Shown here: positions 1-12,899 of the stretch, in pieces
Position numbering within the stretch: the stretch's first letter is position 1
Layout: each line of letters starts with the position of its first letter
Source: Phoebastria nigripes
Taxonomy: Eukaryota; Chordata; Aves; Procellariiformes; Diomedeidae
Reading direction: 5' to 3'
Assembly: GCA_035582835.1 (NCBI GenBank)
Contig: JAYKAV010000478.1
Span: 1,161,311 to 1,225,310 of the forward strand
Length of the DNA stretch: 64,000 nucleotides
The notes under the pieces: generated by a model
The model's database searches: none
What the model was told of the DNA's origin: nothing
The model's input: only the letters and a program-made list of their open reading frames with translations
Made by a program: the position numbers and the translations under genes

Positions 1-3000
1 TCATCTCACATAAAAAATGAAAAGCAATAATGTTAGTAGAAAGAATCTGGCCTGATTTGATTTTCATTTAACACGAGTCAAATAGAGACTTTGTGAATGT
101 AAGGGCAAAAGGTTAAACACCATAACAGGCACAGAAATTATAATCTTTATCAAATTGGACACTGCAATACATCCAGTCAGATTAACTGATCTCAGACCCA
201 GGTTTGGTAGAATAAATTCATAAGTGAACCTTGGTATTCACCTAGATCCTAAAAGATGTCATTACATTTTCTCTCAGTTCGGGATGACTTGGAATGTGGT
301 TGTTTTTTTCTTTTGAAACTAAGTTTTGTTTTGTCCTTAAATGGTTAAAACCAAAACTAAACAGTCATACCAACTACCAACTATAATCACACTTCATTAT
401 GAAAGCAAAGAACCTTCCACACAATTCTGAAATGGAGAATAAATATGAATGAACTCCATATATTAATCTTCACTTCAACCAGCTTGTTAGCAAGGCACAG
501 ACACTCTCACATTCAGCTTTCCCAGCTCCTCTCATCTGTGGTTGGACTTCCCATCTAAGAGGTTTTAGCTGTAGACCCTCCTCGGCCTCAAGGAGTTGTC
601 ACCTTTATCTTTGTCACCTTCAAATCATGTATCACTCTATACGCAAATTTCAGAGGAGAGATGGAATGTCATCGGTTAGGCACTTTCTTGAGAAATGGGT
701 TTCAGCCTCAGGTGGGAACAGAGTTCCCATAGCATATAAATGTCTGCTATATAAAAGGGAGGCACTTCTCCTCATGTATAAAGAGCTAGGTATTTATTCA
801 TGCCCGAAAGAATGGCTTAGTCCAGGAGGGAACTTGAATCGAGAATATCCTAGTTAAGGAATATGCCTCCCACACGACATACTGCAAATAACCTTTGTCA
901 AGCACCTTGCTTTGTGAATGCTACACTCAGAACCCAGACCGTGGATACAGCAGGATTTCTGAGGTGCCTCAAAAATATCTGAAAGGCCTGATTTTGAAGC
1001 CATATTGCTATCCCTGTGTGCAGTCCACCGTAGCCCAGAGTGGATCAGCGTACGGTCAGGGCTTCAAATGCCACAAACACGACTGAATAATCAGATCTTT
1101 GCATAATGCACATAATACATGAAATAATAAAGTCAGGAGAACTCCCAGGTATTTACTGCAAAATACCAAAATATTTCTCAGCATCCCTATTTACTTTGTA
1201 GTACAAGGAGAACGGTTTCCTTTTTTCTTCCTCCTGGGCATGTAACCCAAGATATACTGTACAACATCAAAAGCACTAGCAGCTCAGATCTTTTTAACTA
1301 AATGAGTATGATATCTCTCTTATAAGTTCAGCAAGAGGTCTGGCTCCCTGTCCACGTCATTTAGTGAGACGTAAGACTTGTAGACATATCCAGAAAGAGC
1401 CATACTCTAAATCAGCTGACAGCAAAGTAATCAGTTCAGAGACCCAGGTTAAATATCTCTTTGCACCTCAAAACCACATGATGAAATTCAAACAAAAGCT
1501 GTTAAAAACAGGGAGGAGAAAAAAAAAAAAAAAGCTTTCCTTTCCTGTCACATGATAAATTAGATCCTAATGTTTATCCAAGCTCAGCAAAACAGCAACC
1601 TCTTCCTGCCAGTGAGTTTTGCACGGTGAGGTGTCGGGGTCCGGCTGTGCCAAGCTGCTTTCCTGCCGGCAGCGCGGCTCTTGAGGACAAACACCTGCTG
1701 CCACCCGCTCGCCGTGAGGAAGAGTTTCTCACCAGAAGGTGAAGGAGCAAAGCGCTCCTCCGTGCGCTTCACAGCAGNGCGGGGTTGCATCCGCTGCTTT
1801 CTCTGCCCACCGGGTGCTTTATGGTTCATTTGTACTGAAATTTCCTTTGTGAGCCTCAAAGCCACCCTACGCTAGCACAAAACCTCTGCTGAAAATAGTC
1901 CAAGATCGCCTACGCTTTTTTTTTTTTTCCTTCTGACTCGAGCCGACGGTACCTTATTTACTCCTTGTCCTTTATAGATGACTTAATGACTTATCAGCAA
2001 AATGCATTTTGAACACATTTCAGGCATTTCATACTGAAATGAATAGATGAAAGAACAGGATTTTTGCCAACAGCACTGATTATTCTTTTGTCAGTAGATA
2101 GACGTGACCAGAACTATTCTGTTACCGTAACAAATGTCTCCAGAGGTTGCTAGACAGAAGAGACTCTTTGCCTGAGGGAGAAGGAACAAGAGGGGAAGAG
2201 GCTGGAAGATGGCCTATAAAGAAGAGGACAGAGGTGATTAATGGTTATGCCCATGTATAAAGATAAGTGCACTAGTAAATGTGTCAGCCCTTCGGCAACA
2301 GGAGCCATGACTTCTAGAAACCATGCCTTGACACAGTTCTTCTCTACATCGACATTTTATTTATATAATATGGGTCTACATGGATCTATGTCGGATTTAG
2401 GCAGGTGTAAATCAAATCAGAATTGGCTGCTCTGAAATTTCAGAGGGTTTTGAGTTGGACTTACTGCATCTGATAGGAAGAGAAGTCTCCACAAAACACA
2501 CAGGAAACTGGAGACGTGCAGAAAACTCTCTTAAGAGACCAAATGAATTTACACTATTTATTTTAATGGGAATCATACCTATGTCAAGACCATAAATATT
2601 TTCCAAATTTAGCTGCTATTCCTGCAACCAAAACCACATACGCCCACTCAAGTACAAACCCACTGAACTCAAAAAGGTATTCAGCTTCGTTTCAGCTTCA
2701 GTTGTGCAATTTGCAGTTCAGAATTACTGCAGCTGTTGTCTTTTTTTGTATGGTTTTACAGCAGCAGAAATCCCCTTGAGCTAGAAAGAATTTCTAAAGC
2801 AAAGTATCATTTCTTTCAATCTGGAGTGAAATGTACCCCTAATATCTAATGCAAACATAGTCTACGCTAAGTGAATGTACTGATTTCAGCACATCTTCAA
2901 ATAGTTTCTTTGGAACTGTAATGAAAGCTATCTACCTAAAAGTGCATTCAGTTATAATTTCAGGGCAATAGGGTTGCGCATTATTTAGCTGCACAATTTT

Positions 3001-6000
3001 TTTTAAAAGAATACTTTTAGGAAAGGTCAGATTCATGTGACATAGTTGTGAATAATATTGGAAGAAGAAACCGTCTGGAGTGAAGAATTCAGAACCAGCT
3101 GTGATAATGCAGCTGCTGACTAACAAGAACAGGTTTGGATACATTCCACCTGGCTGACCACCTACATCACAAACCCATTTACCCTCAGTTGCCTCTGTAA
3201 TCAGTAGAGCAAGAGAGCCACTCCATGGGAGTGATTCAGATCTTTGGTGTGGTCCATGAATCACCCGCTCAAGATGCTTGTCTCTTCTCATTGACTACAG
3301 AGGGAGCCTAGGGCAGCTGGACTCCTGCCGTGGGAGCCGCAGTTCGATGTCTAAACCAGCGTGACATGAATCTGGGCTGGGATGCTGGATACATGCGAGA
3401 AACAGCACAGCTTGTTTGTAGGAAAGGGAGTAAAATGAATGTGAATGTCCATAGAAATAAGCAGTGCTGTTATCAGCTTCATTGCTTTGGATTTAGCAGC
3501 TCAAGGTTTGTCTGTCTTGTTAATTTTAACTGGTCTGGAATTAAATTACTGTATTTGCAAGACTGGAGCCTAGAGCTTCAGAGCCATGGCAATCTCTCAG
3601 GATATGTAAAAAGTCAATTACCAAGAAAAAAGAATTATGTTATTTTTATTCCAAAACACCTTGTAAACACATGCACTGATCCCAGAGTGAGCTCTATAGA
3701 CATTTAGCCTTTCACCTGTTTATTTCGCAAGACCCCAAGAGAGAACGGGAGTTGGTTTCTGTGCAGATTATTTCAAAATTGAGGCTTCAGCTTTTAGAAT
3801 GTTTTGAGACCTGTTAAGAGAAAAAAAATAGTAAAAGATTGTTTTATTTTAATAATATATGCATTGAGCTTTATAAATAGTCTGACTAGAGTAAAAAGGA
3901 TTTGCATGTGAAGTAACACTTCTGTTCCCGTAAGTCAGCGTTTGAAGGAAAAAAATAGTTTCTTTTCATTTTGTCTGCTGTGCAAAGGCTCCTACTGTTT
4001 CAAGTGGCTTTGGAGTAGGCACTAAGCAAACTGGTCCATGATTTCTATGTACTCAGGATCCTCTATTATTAGTCCTTCATACTGTAGTAAAGTAGATAAA
4101 AGCATTTAAAAAACAAAGAGATCTCATATAGCACTTAAGCCTATTTTTAATCCTTAACTGACTAGATTTCAAGTGATAACATACCTTTCATTACATGCAC
4201 ATTGCCTGCATGAAATTGTATGCAGCAATCACTGCAGCCCTTGGAATTAGAAGTTTAGGGGATCCAGTGCAATCAGTATGCATAGTCAGAGAGTCTAAAT
4301 ACCAGTAATTCTCCTCTCAACTATAAAGTCTGTGTACTTCAGTAAAATCTCCTCCATCAACGTTATTAATCATCATGTACAATACTTATGTCTTCCAGAG
4401 AGAATACCTAATTCTCCTGACTTCGTAGCAATTTCTCAATTATACAACTGAAGCTCAACTGAAGTGGCCAATTTCTGCATCCCCTTCTAGAAAAAAACAA
4501 AAATCTGTTGTTAAGAACAGAGCAAGACATACGCAGCTTCAGATAGCTCCTACCGAGCAGTACTTATATTGGAAACTGAAGCTAATGCTGCCATAATTAA
4601 TTACATTAACCTCCTGTTTGATATTGGCATAACATGGCTTTCTGTCTGTCCCAAAGGCACGAGTGCCAAGTCCCAGATGGGGCTTGGCTTTGTGTGTACA
4701 GCGGTACTCACACTACAGTTGTGTGTACAGAAACTCATGGCAGAGCAGCATCCTGCGGAGATGGCAGCGGCGACAGCAGGGATAACAGTGAAAATGGACT
4801 CTCGCCACGCACACCCTCCTACGGACATTTATAAGCACGAACACCACAGTTCGTACTGCCTGCTCTAACTGGAGTCAGACTTCATATAAAGCAGGTTGTG
4901 CTTCTTGACCGATCCCTGTGGGGGTCACTCCTCTGAGTTCAAGCGTCTTACAGGATCTTCACCTGAGGTTTAATCCAGCGCATCCTCAGCTGCCATCAAG
5001 GTCTTCATGTGTGGTCTTCTGACTCCTCTTAGCTACCAACAAAAGATTTGTCCCTATGTTGTGCCAGATAATACTCTTAGTCACTCGAGTTTTCTTTTTG
5101 CCTTTTTCTGTTTGCCTGAATGCCTTGTTCCTTTGTATGGAGGTATTTTCATAGCTTTTAGCAAATTACAATTAATTAATGCTGGCAGTTATGAAATAAA
5201 AAGCCATTTACAATCTAGCTGCTGAAAGTAAGATTANGTGGCGTGTAGTTTGCAAGAGAAAAAAACAAGAGAAAAAGGTATGAAAGGTAGTCCTCTCCCT
5301 GCCCTTGGTTAAGAAATCATTATTTCTAGGAAGGTGGACAAAAGCTGAAAAAGCCTTGTTGCTGTCTTGCCCCTAAACCACATGAATTAGTTAATCCTTA
5401 AACAAAGTGAGAATAACAAAAAAAAACCCAAAACATTTAGGAAATGGCTGAAAGCCACGTTTAAGATATAAAGGGGAATAACTCATAATANAAAAAACAG
5501 CAGACCTGACATTGTTCATCTGTGCCATAACAAGCAGGGCAAATGATTTATTTCAAAGCTAAATTCCTTGTTCTCCTGAATACAGTTCATATTAAAGACC
5601 CTTTGACCATACCATCTGTTTGCATTGTAAGTCACATTTACAAGAGTCAACATAAATATTGACTCACGAACAGGTTCTAGCTTAGGCCTGTAAGTTAAGC
5701 TGCCATAATACACTCAGGCTTTTGCACAAAGAGCTAGAGGAGTATCAGTCACTTTTTCCTTTCGTGTTACATACGATCAATCAATCAGTACTCCAAATAC
5801 AGGTCAGATCCTCTCGCAGATCCAAATAAACTTATAACTTCCCTTTGTCCCTTAAACAATTTTAAATGCCGATGCCTAAAACTGCCAGGAATCATTAACA
5901 TTTCTTCATATACAAATGTGAAATATTAAGTCTAGCCAAGGTGAGATTAGTTTGGCAGTTTCAGTCTAGTGAACTGTTGCCCTTGCCAAAAAAAGCCATC

Positions 6001-6664
6001 GAGGAACTTGGCGTTCTTTGTAGTTTTTACCTGTGAAGCCAAAGACTGAAATGGCAGGGACTCACCTATCTTCTGCCATAATCATTTAGGGGCACCATGA
6101 AAGTGCACNCAGAATGACAAGGAAGGATTCTTCCATTCACTTTGGTCAGGTATATAGTTTCTAAACTGCACTGTGCCTGTTAAATCATTTCTTTGGTCTC
6201 TACAGCTGCTGCCTGCAAGAGCAGAAGTAACAGGGAAGAGAACGGGGTTAATGTAAGAATCACAGATTTTGTATTGACCCAAAATATTAGATTGAAGGAA
6301 AATTCTAAAAATTATAGTAACTGATGACCGCTCTAATGTATACTAGGAATTAAGCCAACTCTTGCATTTAAATCTGCAAGATTAAAACAATGGCTTAAAA
6401 TCACTTTTGCTCTGCCTGATCTTGAAGATGCAGCAGCTGGCCCTGAATTTGTACTTGACATTTAGTGTTGGCCCAGAAATACAACACAGTTGTTTCTAGA
6501 AAAACTAGGTCTGCTCCTGGAGATATTGTCATAGGGATATATTTCTGTACAAAGATAGTATACAGCTTATAAGTGATAGACATAAGTTTGAGAAGCAGTA
6601 TTGAGAAATAGCCCTGTCAGGAAAGTCTTGTTTCCCAGATTATATCAAATAACTTTACTTAAGG

Positions 6665-6746
6665 GTGTGTGTATGTATGCATATGTATACACACACTATA
6701 TACACACATACAGAGAGATATGTGTATATACACATACACAAGCACA
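6665..6746. repeat. (TG/CA)n with TATA interruptions, microsatellite
   Basis: Alternating purine-pyrimidine tract of GTGTGTATGTATGC type followed by ATACACACACTATATACACA. It is imperfect and probably length-variable. Confidence 0.85.
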
Positions 6747-9700
6747 TCAGGATTTGGGAGGCACATCATTTTCATGTCCAACATTTCTTTCTCTCCCATA
6801 ATAAACTGTACAGTTTCCTTTCACCAAAATAACCCAGCACAAGTTTGATTCCAATATATCTTTAANCGGTGTACAAACAGTAATGTTCCTTGCATAAGTA
6901 TTCAGCATTTACCTGCTACATGTCCATGGATATTCATCTAATAAGGCGAATATGGAGTATAAGTGATAGAATGAACATAAGTTCTGCAGTACCAGATTTT
7001 TGCTGTAAACAGAACCATCAAATTTTATGCCAGCCAAAATCTGCAGTGACAATTTGAAGTTTTAGGTACCAAATCCAGTGATGTTTTGCTGGATTGGGTT
7101 GTTTTATCATACGTTCCACAGAAAGGTCAGGACGTGCAGTAGCCGCAATGGGGAAGGTTCTTGACTCCCAATTTTAAGTGCTTATAGAGATAGCATCTCT
7201 TACCTGTCTCAGTTTACAACCAAAATGCTGCAGAAAAGCCTGCATATATGAACCAGTTAGTTCTTAGCAAGGTTTATGAGTGTACAAAGGAAGGGTTTTT
7301 CGGCTCCTAGGGCTCAGTTTGGTTGCATGATTAGAGAGGCTTTTTTGTCTGCCTTTAATAATGCCACCTTTGTAGTACCAAAATACGTGACCGAAAGAAG
7401 CTGGCAGCACTCTTCAGCCAGCAGCTCCTCATTACTCTTCTTTGCATGGAAAACAGGAAGCTGCCACTGCTGCTGTAACATTTGACATGATAACATTTCA
7501 AAAACAGGATATTCCCTGACCTGCTTACAGGTACCGTGGCAATTCCATCAATGTTCATTTTTCCCTAGCTGAGGTTGTCGTATCCTATTTGAATACATTA
7601 AAAACCACTGGAACAGGCTGTCTGAATAACTAGGGATGATTCAAGAAATGTCGAAGTCCTCTTCAAACCACCAAGAAAACCAGTGTTTGTCCTCCCTCAG
7701 GCTTGTGTGTTATAATTATTCAACATTTAATGATGTGTGGGGGTATGAGTTTGCAGGAGGGAGATACGGGATGAAAGTAACCTTTTAAAGGAGAAAATGG
7801 GACAAGCCTATGGGGCACTTCAGGTACTGTTTAAATAAAAGAAACTGTGATCTAATTTCTCCGTAATTCTTTCTCTAATTCCTCTGAATTAGCCTGTGGG
7901 AACTTCTCAGACCTCACAAAACAAATTGAGCTCCCCACAACTCAGACCTGAGCAACAGACATCAGACTTTGCTGGTGAGGCCTCTTCTGGCAGAAGGCAT
8001 GGCACAACCCTATTTGAGTCACCGATTATTAAAACAGTCACCCTTAAAAAATTCAGTTCAACCTAAATGCAAGTATCCCTAATAATAATACTCTACAAAA
8101 CAGCAAGAATACTAACCTAGGAAATGCACAAAAAATGGCATTACATTATGTGCGAAAGCAAACTCAGGATTTTCAAAGGTGTTGACTGCTACTAAAATTG
8201 GTTAAGTACTCCAGCTGTTTTTGCAATGGTATCTACTTTAAGGCTGTTGATCTAGACACTTCTGCAAACCTCAATTCACAGAAGTAAAGACAGGTGAGAT
8301 CTGTCTTTGGCTTTCAGGCTGCAAAATGATCTGGCCCTTTCACACTACTCAGTAGCTTATCCAGTAGAAATGATTACTGGAGAATCAGGAATTTCTAGGG
8401 CTGAGGATTTCTCACTCCAAGGAGGATTCCCATGTCCATTCCCACTTCAAGCAACATGAGTAGAAAGGAGAAGATACTCCTAGGGAGAAAATCATGATCG
8501 GAGTATCCTATGCCATGCTCCAGCTGCTTTTAGTTACCCATGGAGGCTGTAGGGAGCACAAGCATCAGTTATGTATGCCGAGGAGCTCAAGGACTGTTTG
8601 GGATCTTGGCTAAGCACCGAAATGGCTTGGACACCCTCCTTCCCCAGCACTTTATTCGCATACTGAATGCGGCTTGGAAAATGAGGGTCCCATCCACAGA
8701 GTTACTCTTGCAATCAACGTGCCTCTTGCTCACATTAAGGTACTTACTCATGTTACTGTTTTATTACGTTAGTCTAACATGAAAGTAAGGGGTTTAAATT
8801 CTTACTCACTCATTCAGTCTCGCGAATAAAGGTTTGAAGTGAGTCGGCGCTGGAGCGCTGGTAACTATGAAGTTCCAGGAAATGAAAGGAAAAAATACTG
8901 CACAGACTGAAGGGCCTTGTAAATACAGTCATCTAAGATACACCACAACATTTAATATCCCTTAAAATTCACAGACCAGATGTGGAATTTGACATTTTGA
9001 TTTAAAGAATCACATGTACTGTATGGAGATACAAAGTTCTTTAGCATCAAAGTGCTATTTTTTTGTAAAAAGTAGAATATGTTTTACAGCAAATTGTATG
9101 AGCAGGTCCACAGTGAATAACTTATTTAGCTGGTATATAACAGAGCCGCAAAAGTAGCCGTTAGCTAGAAATGTACACTTTGTTGTTTTTAGCTCTAATT
9201 AGTTTTAATTCATCTGCATATATATTAGCTACTTCATGCACAAACATGCAGTTAGACACACAAGTTTGAATTTTACCGTTCAAGCTGGATACAGAAATGG
9301 AAGCACCGTGTACTAAACTAGTGCTTAGAAAAACGTTGAAAGTAAATGTCTTAATTTCTAGCCCTCCGCTCTTGCGCGCGCTCTGTCCCAATGGGGCAGT
9401 GGAACCAAAAGGAGAGAATTCAGTCAAGAAATTTCATTTTACATTCCTGCACTCAGAGTGTGGATTTTTGACACGGTCACCAACCGGAGACTGCAGCAAA
9501 TCTCACAATTAGCAACAGCTTCCAAACATTATTCAGCTGGCTGGGATAGCCAGAAGGTAGCGTGCTGCAGCCGCATGCCCCGTGTACTGCCGTGCACGGC
9601 GGTTGCCATGGGAATAATGGCTTTGAGGGTAATTCAGGCTATCCAGGGTTTCCCACACTAGGGACTTTACAGCCAGGAAGCTGTGACTAAATTCTGCTCA

Positions 9701-9952
9701 CATTGAGCATAACATAAAGAAAAAAATATAGGATGTGGATCCCAGAAACCATGGGTCCAGNCCTGCCAGGTGCTGCACCCTTTTAATTCCCATTTTCTCT
9801 GCAACTTTTTTTCAAAATTTGGCAATATGCCTAGAAGCGACAGGAAGCACCTCTCAGTGAGACCACTGGTTGGGAAAAAAAGATAAGCATTTAGTTCAAT
9901 TGTTCACATATTTAGTTCTTTTTTATTTAACAGATGTGGGAACCTATTCCTT

Positions 9953-10012
9953 AAAAAAAAAAAAAAAAAAAAAATTTATAAAAAAAAAAAATAAAAAAAA
10001 AAAAAAAAAAAA
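9953..10012. repeat. long interrupted A-run
   Basis: About 60 bases of almost pure A with two short T-containing interruptions. It could be the remnant of a retroposed poly(A) tail, but no recognisable body lies upstream on the plus strand. Confidence 0.8.
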
Positions 10013-12899
10013 GTTTATTTTAAAACAAATATTACAAATTCTGAAAAAGAATGGGAAAAAGATGAGCTAATTTTGAGTAGAACTCTAAAGTGAAAAGCCT
10101 GTAAATACTCAAAACCTCAAGACATTAATGACAAGAAAAGTTTTGTAGCCTAGTTTTTATACCAAACCTTTCTCATGGTTTATATGCTCACTGTACATAA
10201 AAATCTGGTACCAGGTTTGCATATAAAAATCACTTAACAACTTTTGTACAGAAATGCAGTCTTCATACATCCCTTTGGACAAATCTTTGCCACAGGTAGT
10301 GTGTACGCTTGCAGAATAGCTGTTAAAACTCTTTTAAAAGTTAGACCACAATAAGAAGTGCTCACTTATTAAATTCTGCAAATTATTTTCTGAAGTTAAT
10401 AGTCCTGCTGAGATCAATAGGAGTAACAGAATTAAGAAGTGGAAAAGAAAACATCATTATAAAAATTGTGAACATTTTTAATTGCAAGATTATTGCTATA
10501 TGTAAAAGTTCTATAAAACCAGGCTCACCTGTAAATAAAATGCCTACCACAGAAAATCCCAGTTGGATGTTTTTTACACCTCTGATGACAATGGTCCAAT
10601 TTTATCTCTGTGTAACTTCACACAGCACAAGAGCCTGGTCTGAAGGCTTGAACACTATGAAGTAAATAAAAATGCCAGTTTGATAACTTTTTGAAACATT
10701 AGACATAAGAAGTTGACATTAAGCTGCTTTCCTTAGCAAAGCTACTTACTACACTGTATTGGAGATGTAATCCTCAAAACCTCTTTTATAGATGTTATTT
10801 TTTATATACCAAACTCTTCAGAGTGTTAGAGAATANATACAAAAACCTTAACTTTGCTACAATAGCTGGTTACTTTGAAAGCTGTCTTAAGTACTGTGTC
10901 CTGCCAGAAACACAGCATTACTCTTTTCTTTGACAAACTAAACCCCAAGCTGAAAGAAAGGAAACGTTACCATCCACACAAGAAGAACTGTACACATAGC
11001 ATATTCGGAAAACGATGAAAGTTTTCAACTTCCAACACCGATCAAATCACAGGAATTGCCCAATTTAAACTCAACCAGTATTACCAACTTAACATATTTT
11101 AATAACATATATTACATAAAATTTTACAAGAACAAACCTGTGTTATTTTATTTTTAGTCTGTTTTAAGAAACGAATGTGTAATGCTCTCAAGAATGAAAC
11201 AGTAGCAGAAATAGCTCTGTGGATGAAACTTATGCCTATTTAATCAAAAGCGCCTGTGAGTTTATTCCACGCAGATTCCCACGCAGAAGCCTTCATTAAT
11301 CTGCGCTTTCCCGGCAGCTGAGTAAAGCTGTGCTTCCTTGTCTCTAAACCTACAATTCCCAGAACCCATTGCAACACACCCTCTTAATGTTAAGTAATCC
11401 TCAGCTACGAAAATTTTTACGAAGGCAAAGATAGATTCTTCAAAAGTTCTTGAACCTTTACTCGAAACTCCTTCCCCTACCCCTCATCTCACCCCCACAA
11501 TTTCTATTTTTATGGTATACAGTTGAAACAGTGAACTAGTTTCTATAATTCTACCAGTGCAACCTTGCAATAAAAACACTGGCAGAGAAAAGAAGTATTA
11601 GATCAAAGAGGGAAAACAACTTAGAAAAAGAGCACATTTTAAGGACATAGGTGATCCATGCAGGGAACGGGAAGAATAGCACAAACCACCTTTTGATAAT
11701 TGTGACAGAAACTAATTTAAATTTAAAAATACTCAACCAAAAAGCCTGAATTAAGAACATGCGGAGCACCAGAGAGAGCTCAGAGATACACCATGTGTTA
11801 CTAAGCTTTTTGCATTAGACAATTAAATGAAGCNATTAGATTTCAGAAAGTAGCCAATTATTTTAGGACGGAAACAAAGGCTGGAGGAAATACAGCTGCC
11901 TGTGTTTAATGGAGAAAAGGGAAAACAAAGCATTGCATTTGAAATATTCATGACAACCAATTTGTGTAAGAGGAATTTTAATCAAAAGTCTAGAAAACTT
12001 CTTTTAAATCAGTAATGAAAATAATGCAATTTAAAAAAAAAACTTAGTATGTGATACATAATTGGTATCTTCAAAAATCATAGGAAATGGCAAGCAAGTA
12101 CTGAAACGGACTGTGAAGTGGCATGGAAAAACAATCCTCCAAAATGAGAATCCTCCCGAGATGACACTTTTTTTTACTTTCAACATATTCTGATGTGTTG
12201 TTTTCTCAAGGCTGTAAGGAAACAAGACTCTCAAGAGACCAAAAGGAAAAGGTTTTAGTAGTTCCTCACAGGCAGATACTCTTGCAGAGTATCATAGAAA
12301 ATTTGATAAAATGCGTAATTAAGTTACTTGTCTTACGCATTCAAAGCTTTAAGCATGCACTAACACTTCAGTGCTGGGATATACTTCACAGAACACCGCA
12401 GCCTCTATCAATTTAACTTCTGAACACATCCTCTAAAAGCCTGAACAGATTTAGAATAAGCTATGTTTTTAATTAATTATAAAACAAATACAACATCCTT
12501 ACCACAGCATGGCTAGCAGAGGAAAAATAAGGAAAACAAGTGTACGGGACTTACCCACAGGCGGCCTATCTCCCATGCATACGCTGTACTGCGACTCAAT
12601 TTTAGGCTCCTGAGGACTGGCAGAGAATTTTTTTTCTTACACTTCCCTGAGTGACAACATTCAAATGCTACTCCTGCTAGGAAAACCATAGCCTTTTTAG
12701 CACTTCTGAGAAATTCAGTGACAAAGCTTTTTGCCTTTTTTTTTTTTAATGTTCCAAGAAGGACATTGGTAACATTAACGCCTGTTTAGCACCACTCCTT
12801 GCTTTAAAAGTGTCCTTAACATTTATCTTCTCCCAATTAGAGATCTCATCATAGACAGCAATCCCATAATATTAAAAACCAGTTCAATTTCTTCTGTTT

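Larger units (their letters stand above)
1..12899. other. intergenic DNA, no supported gene
   Basis: AT-rich sequence downstream of FADD. In human the next gene in this direction is PPFIA1 (liprin-alpha-1); I see none of its coding exons here. The longest open frames (for example 3,330-3,707, 125 codons) lack recognisable motifs, splice partners or codon character and are consistent with chance. Visible content is simple repeats (6,665-6,746; 9,953-10,012) and CG-richer patches at about 1,600-1,870 and 9,360-9,620. Confidence 0.6.

Noticed and set aside
3330..3707. 125-codon plus-strand frame
   Set aside because: About one such frame is expected by chance in this much sequence. No motif, partner exon or promoter.
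1..12899. PPFIA1 coding exons expected downstream of FADD from human synteny
   Set aside because: No liprin-alpha coiled-coil or SAM-domain peptide is visible on either strand. The gene probably lies further left.
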